Source: JAXDBW01 sp034678405 (GTDB lineage Bacteria > Patescibacteriota > Patescibacteriia > UBA10025 > JAHIVO01). From it: a stretch of 32,202 nt of DNA. The notes under the pieces are model-generated. The model worked only from the letters and a program-made list of their open reading frames with translations, ran no database searches and was not told the DNA's origin. Position numbers and translations under genes: made by a program. The stretch covers positions 1 to 32,202 of the forward strand of contig JAXDBW010000070.1 in NCBI GenBank assembly GCA_034678405.1, written 5' to 3'. Positions 30,742 through 32,202 of this stretch are shown here, one piece after another. How positions within the stretch are numbered: position 1 is the stretch's first letter; every line of letters starts with the position of its first letter.

Positions 30742-30803
30742 ATGGGGCGAGTCGGATGGGCTTGATCGCAGAAAATCTGCGTTCGGGTTAACCCCATTTT
30801 TTT
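30742..30803 (+). promoter_or_regulatory. Structured rpsA leader with terminator-like end
   Basis: atgggg (30742-30747) can pair with ccccat (30792-30797), followed by seven T. Inside is a perfect hairpin cgcaga/tctgcg (30767-30772 / 30776-30781). No Shine-Dalgarno lies between it and the ATG at 30819. This could be an attenuator or an autoregulatory site for S1. Confidence 0.4.
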
Positions 30804-30818
30804 GTTGGGTACATATCT

Positions 30819-32003
30819 ATGACCGAAGACACAACTACACAACCAATGCAAGAACTACTCGACTCTGGCGAACAGCCACAATTGCCCGTCGTGGGCGACG
30901 TGGTCAGCGCCGTCGTCATCAATGCCTCTAGTAATGAGGTGCACGTCGATATCGACGGTATCACCACCGGCGTTATCCGTGGTAAAGAGATGATCGATGA
31001 GTCGGGTACCTATGATAATTTAAACGTCGGCGACGTCGTCGAAGCGACCGTTCTTGATCTGGAAAATGAGCGTGGTGAAATGGAATTATCATTCCGCCAG
31101 GCTGGTCACCAGAAGGCGTGGAACGAACTGGAACGTCTCGCCAGCGAAGGCGAAGTCATCAGTGTGCCAGTGACCGATGCGAATAAAGGTGGTTTGATGA
31201 TTAAGATTGGCAATATCGAGGGTTTCCTCCCGGTCTCGCAGCTCACGGTGGAGCACTATCCGCGAGTCGAGGGCGGTGACAAAAATCGCATTCTCGAACT
31301 CCTGTCGAAATTTATCGGTGAGGACATGAAGGTAAAGGTCATTGATGTCGAAGAGTCAGACAGTAAGCTCATCGTTTCCGAAAAAGCCGCCTGGGAAGAC
31401 AAGCAGCGCGAGGTTATCGCGCAGTACAACGTCGGTGATGTCATCGAGGGCACGGTCACGGGTGTCGTCGATTTCGGTGCCTTCATCGAATTTGGTGAAA
31501 ATCTCGAAGGCCTCGTCCATATCTCCGAGCTCGCGTGGCAGCGTATCGACGATCCGAAGGATTACATCAAAGTTGGTGACACGGTGAAAGCGAAGATTAT
31601 CAGTATCGACAAATCACGCATCTCCCTCTCGATCAAAGCACTCCAGGATGACCCCTGGCAGCATGTGGCTGAGAAATACAACGTTGGTCAGGTGGTCACC
31701 GGCATGGTGCTGAAGGTCAATCCCTTTGGCGCGTTCGTCGAACTCGATCAGGATATCCATGGACTGGCGCATATCTCCGAGCTCTCTGACAAACGGATCA
31801 ATGACCCAAATGACGTGGTCAAACCAGGCGAGGAGCATCAGTTCAAGATCCTCAGCATCGAACCAGACGAGCATCGTCTCGGTCTCTCACTCAAGGCAGT
31901 GAATGAGCCGGCGCCAGCCGAGGAAAAAGCCGCTGACCCCGAGCCTGCCGCTGAGGCAGCCCCTGCTGAAACGGCAGAGACCTCCGACGAAGATAAGGAA
32001 TAA
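30819..32003 (+). CDS. rpsA: Ribosomal protein bS1, four S1 domains
   Basis: Binds mRNA at the 30S subunit and helps initiation. The 394-residue protein has four S1 OB-fold repeats at about 23-93, 109-189, 204-274 and 289-360. The last two are most canonical (GDVIEGTVTGVVDFGAFIEF; GQVVTGMVLKVNPFGAFVEL). An acidic Ala/Pro/Glu tail (361-394) follows. E. coli S1 has six domains; four are common in other phyla. It is divergently oriented to the TolB-like gene and ends at a strong terminator. Confidence 0.93.
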   Translation: MTEDTTTQPMQELLDSGEQPQLPVVGDVVSAVVINASSNEVHVDIDGITTGVIRGKEMIDESGTYDNLNVGDVVEATVLDLENERGEMELSFRQAGHQKAWNELERLASEGEVISVPVTDANKGGLMIKIGNIEGFLPVSQLTVEHYPRVEGGDKNRILELLSKFIGEDMKVKVIDVEESDSKLIVSEKAAWEDKQREVIAQYNVGDVIEGTVTGVVDFGAFIEFGENLEGLVHISELAWQRIDDPKDYIKVGDTVKAKIISIDKSRISLSIKALQDDPWQHVAEKYNVGQVVTGMVLKVNPFGAFVELDQDIHGLAHISELSDKRINDPNDVVKPGEEHQFKILSIEPDEHRLGLSLKAVNEPAPAEEKAADPEPAAEAAPAETAETSDEDKE

Positions 32004-32015
32004 CCAGTCTCTCTA

Positions 32016-32066
32016 AACGCACGTTTCCGATCCATCGCAGATGGTTTGCGAAATGTGCGTTTTTTG
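32016..32066 (+). terminator. rpsA terminator
   Basis: 12-bp stem aacgcacgtttc/gaaatgtgcgtt (32016-32027 / 32050-32061, one G-T pair) enclosing an inner hairpin ccatc/gatgg, followed by a run of T (to 32065). Confidence 0.85.
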
Positions 32067-32073
32067 GTATACT
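32046..32073 (+). promoter_or_regulatory. Promoter of the last, partial gene
   Basis: TTGCGA (32046-32051), 16-bp spacer ending TGG, TATACT (32068-32073). It overlaps the 3' arm of the rpsA terminator. Confidence 0.55.
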
Positions 32074-32131
32074 ATACAGCGCATTACGCAGATTTCGCGT
32101 ACCTAATTCTTAGTTACTTGTTACGAAACCC

Positions 32132-32202
32132 ATGGGTAAAAATTTAATGAAGAATGTATTCATCTTTATCACCGTTTTCATCGCGGTGATGTTAATTTTT
32201 AG
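32132..32202 (+). CDS. N terminus of a membrane protein, possibly FtsH (partial)
   Basis: Only 23 codons are in the window: MGKNLMKNVFIFITVFIAVMLIF. A short basic start leads straight into a hydrophobic helix. This resembles the beginning of FtsH proteases (K-N-x-x-x-F-I-F-x-x-x-x-x), but the catalytic parts lie outside, so the identity is a guess. A second in-frame ATG at 32147 is an alternative start. No Shine-Dalgarno is visible. Confidence 0.5.
   Translation, partial: MGKNLMKNVFIFITVFIAVMLIF

Overview
The window looks like a chromosomal segment of a Patescibacteria (CPR)-type bacterium. The evidence is a 16S rRNA gene carrying a protein-coding insertion in variable region V1, several slimmed-down housekeeping proteins (an SMC of 881 residues, bL32 without zinc cysteines), many lineage-specific small genes, and compact intergenic regions. 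TGA is used as a stop (end of pyrE, end of the 3551-4057 gene), so this is not the code-25 (Gly-UGA) branch. Promoters are of the sigma70 type (TTGACA - 16 to 18 bp - TANNNT) and are unusually easy to read. I cannot place the organism below the CPR level.

Layout. 1-2872 (minus strand): rRNA locus with promoter, long structured leader, 16S rRNA containing a GIY-YIG ORF in an extended helix-6 stem, a spacer with a terminator-like hairpin enclosing a promoter, tRNA-Ile(GAU), and broken pieces of a second tRNA-Ile. The 23S gene would lie beyond base 1. 2907-7558 (minus): an rpsP/khpA/trmD ribosome-maturation cluster into which a large secreted beta-helix protein and a small membrane protein are interspersed, without rimM. 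7611-10450: smc, followed by an AT-rich palindromic element. 10463-15007: a small membrane-protein gene and a stand-alone full-length purL, each with its own promoter and terminator.

15006-22317 (minus): a pyrimidine operon pyrB-pyrI-pyrD-pyrK-pyrC-pyrE-pyrF followed by an ornithine-carbamoyltransferase-like gene. It starts from one promoter with a short leader peptide and an intrinsic terminator before pyrB (attenuation). Together these genes take carbamoyl phosphate and aspartate to UMP; no carbamoyl phosphate synthetase is present here. Two of the operon junctions are filled by copies of the same AT-rich element seen behind smc.

22341-23818: three small genes of unknown role with strong expression signals. 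23828-25337: rpmF-nusB-rnc (ribosomal protein, rRNA antitermination, rRNA processing). 25331-25707: a plus-strand 84-residue gene divergent from rpmF, with overlapping -35 boxes. 25722-29415: a metallo-beta-lactamase-fold hydrolase, a small membrane protein and gyrA in one operon. 29430-30606: a protein with a TolB-like C-terminal domain. 30646-32066 (plus): rpsA with a structured leader. The window ends in the first codons of a membrane protein, possibly FtsH.

Most notable: the hairpin-embedded GIY-YIG ORF in 16S, the terminator/promoter overlap between 16S and tRNA-Ile, the hinge-poor SMC, the repeat family at gene junctions, and the pyrBI-like attenuator.
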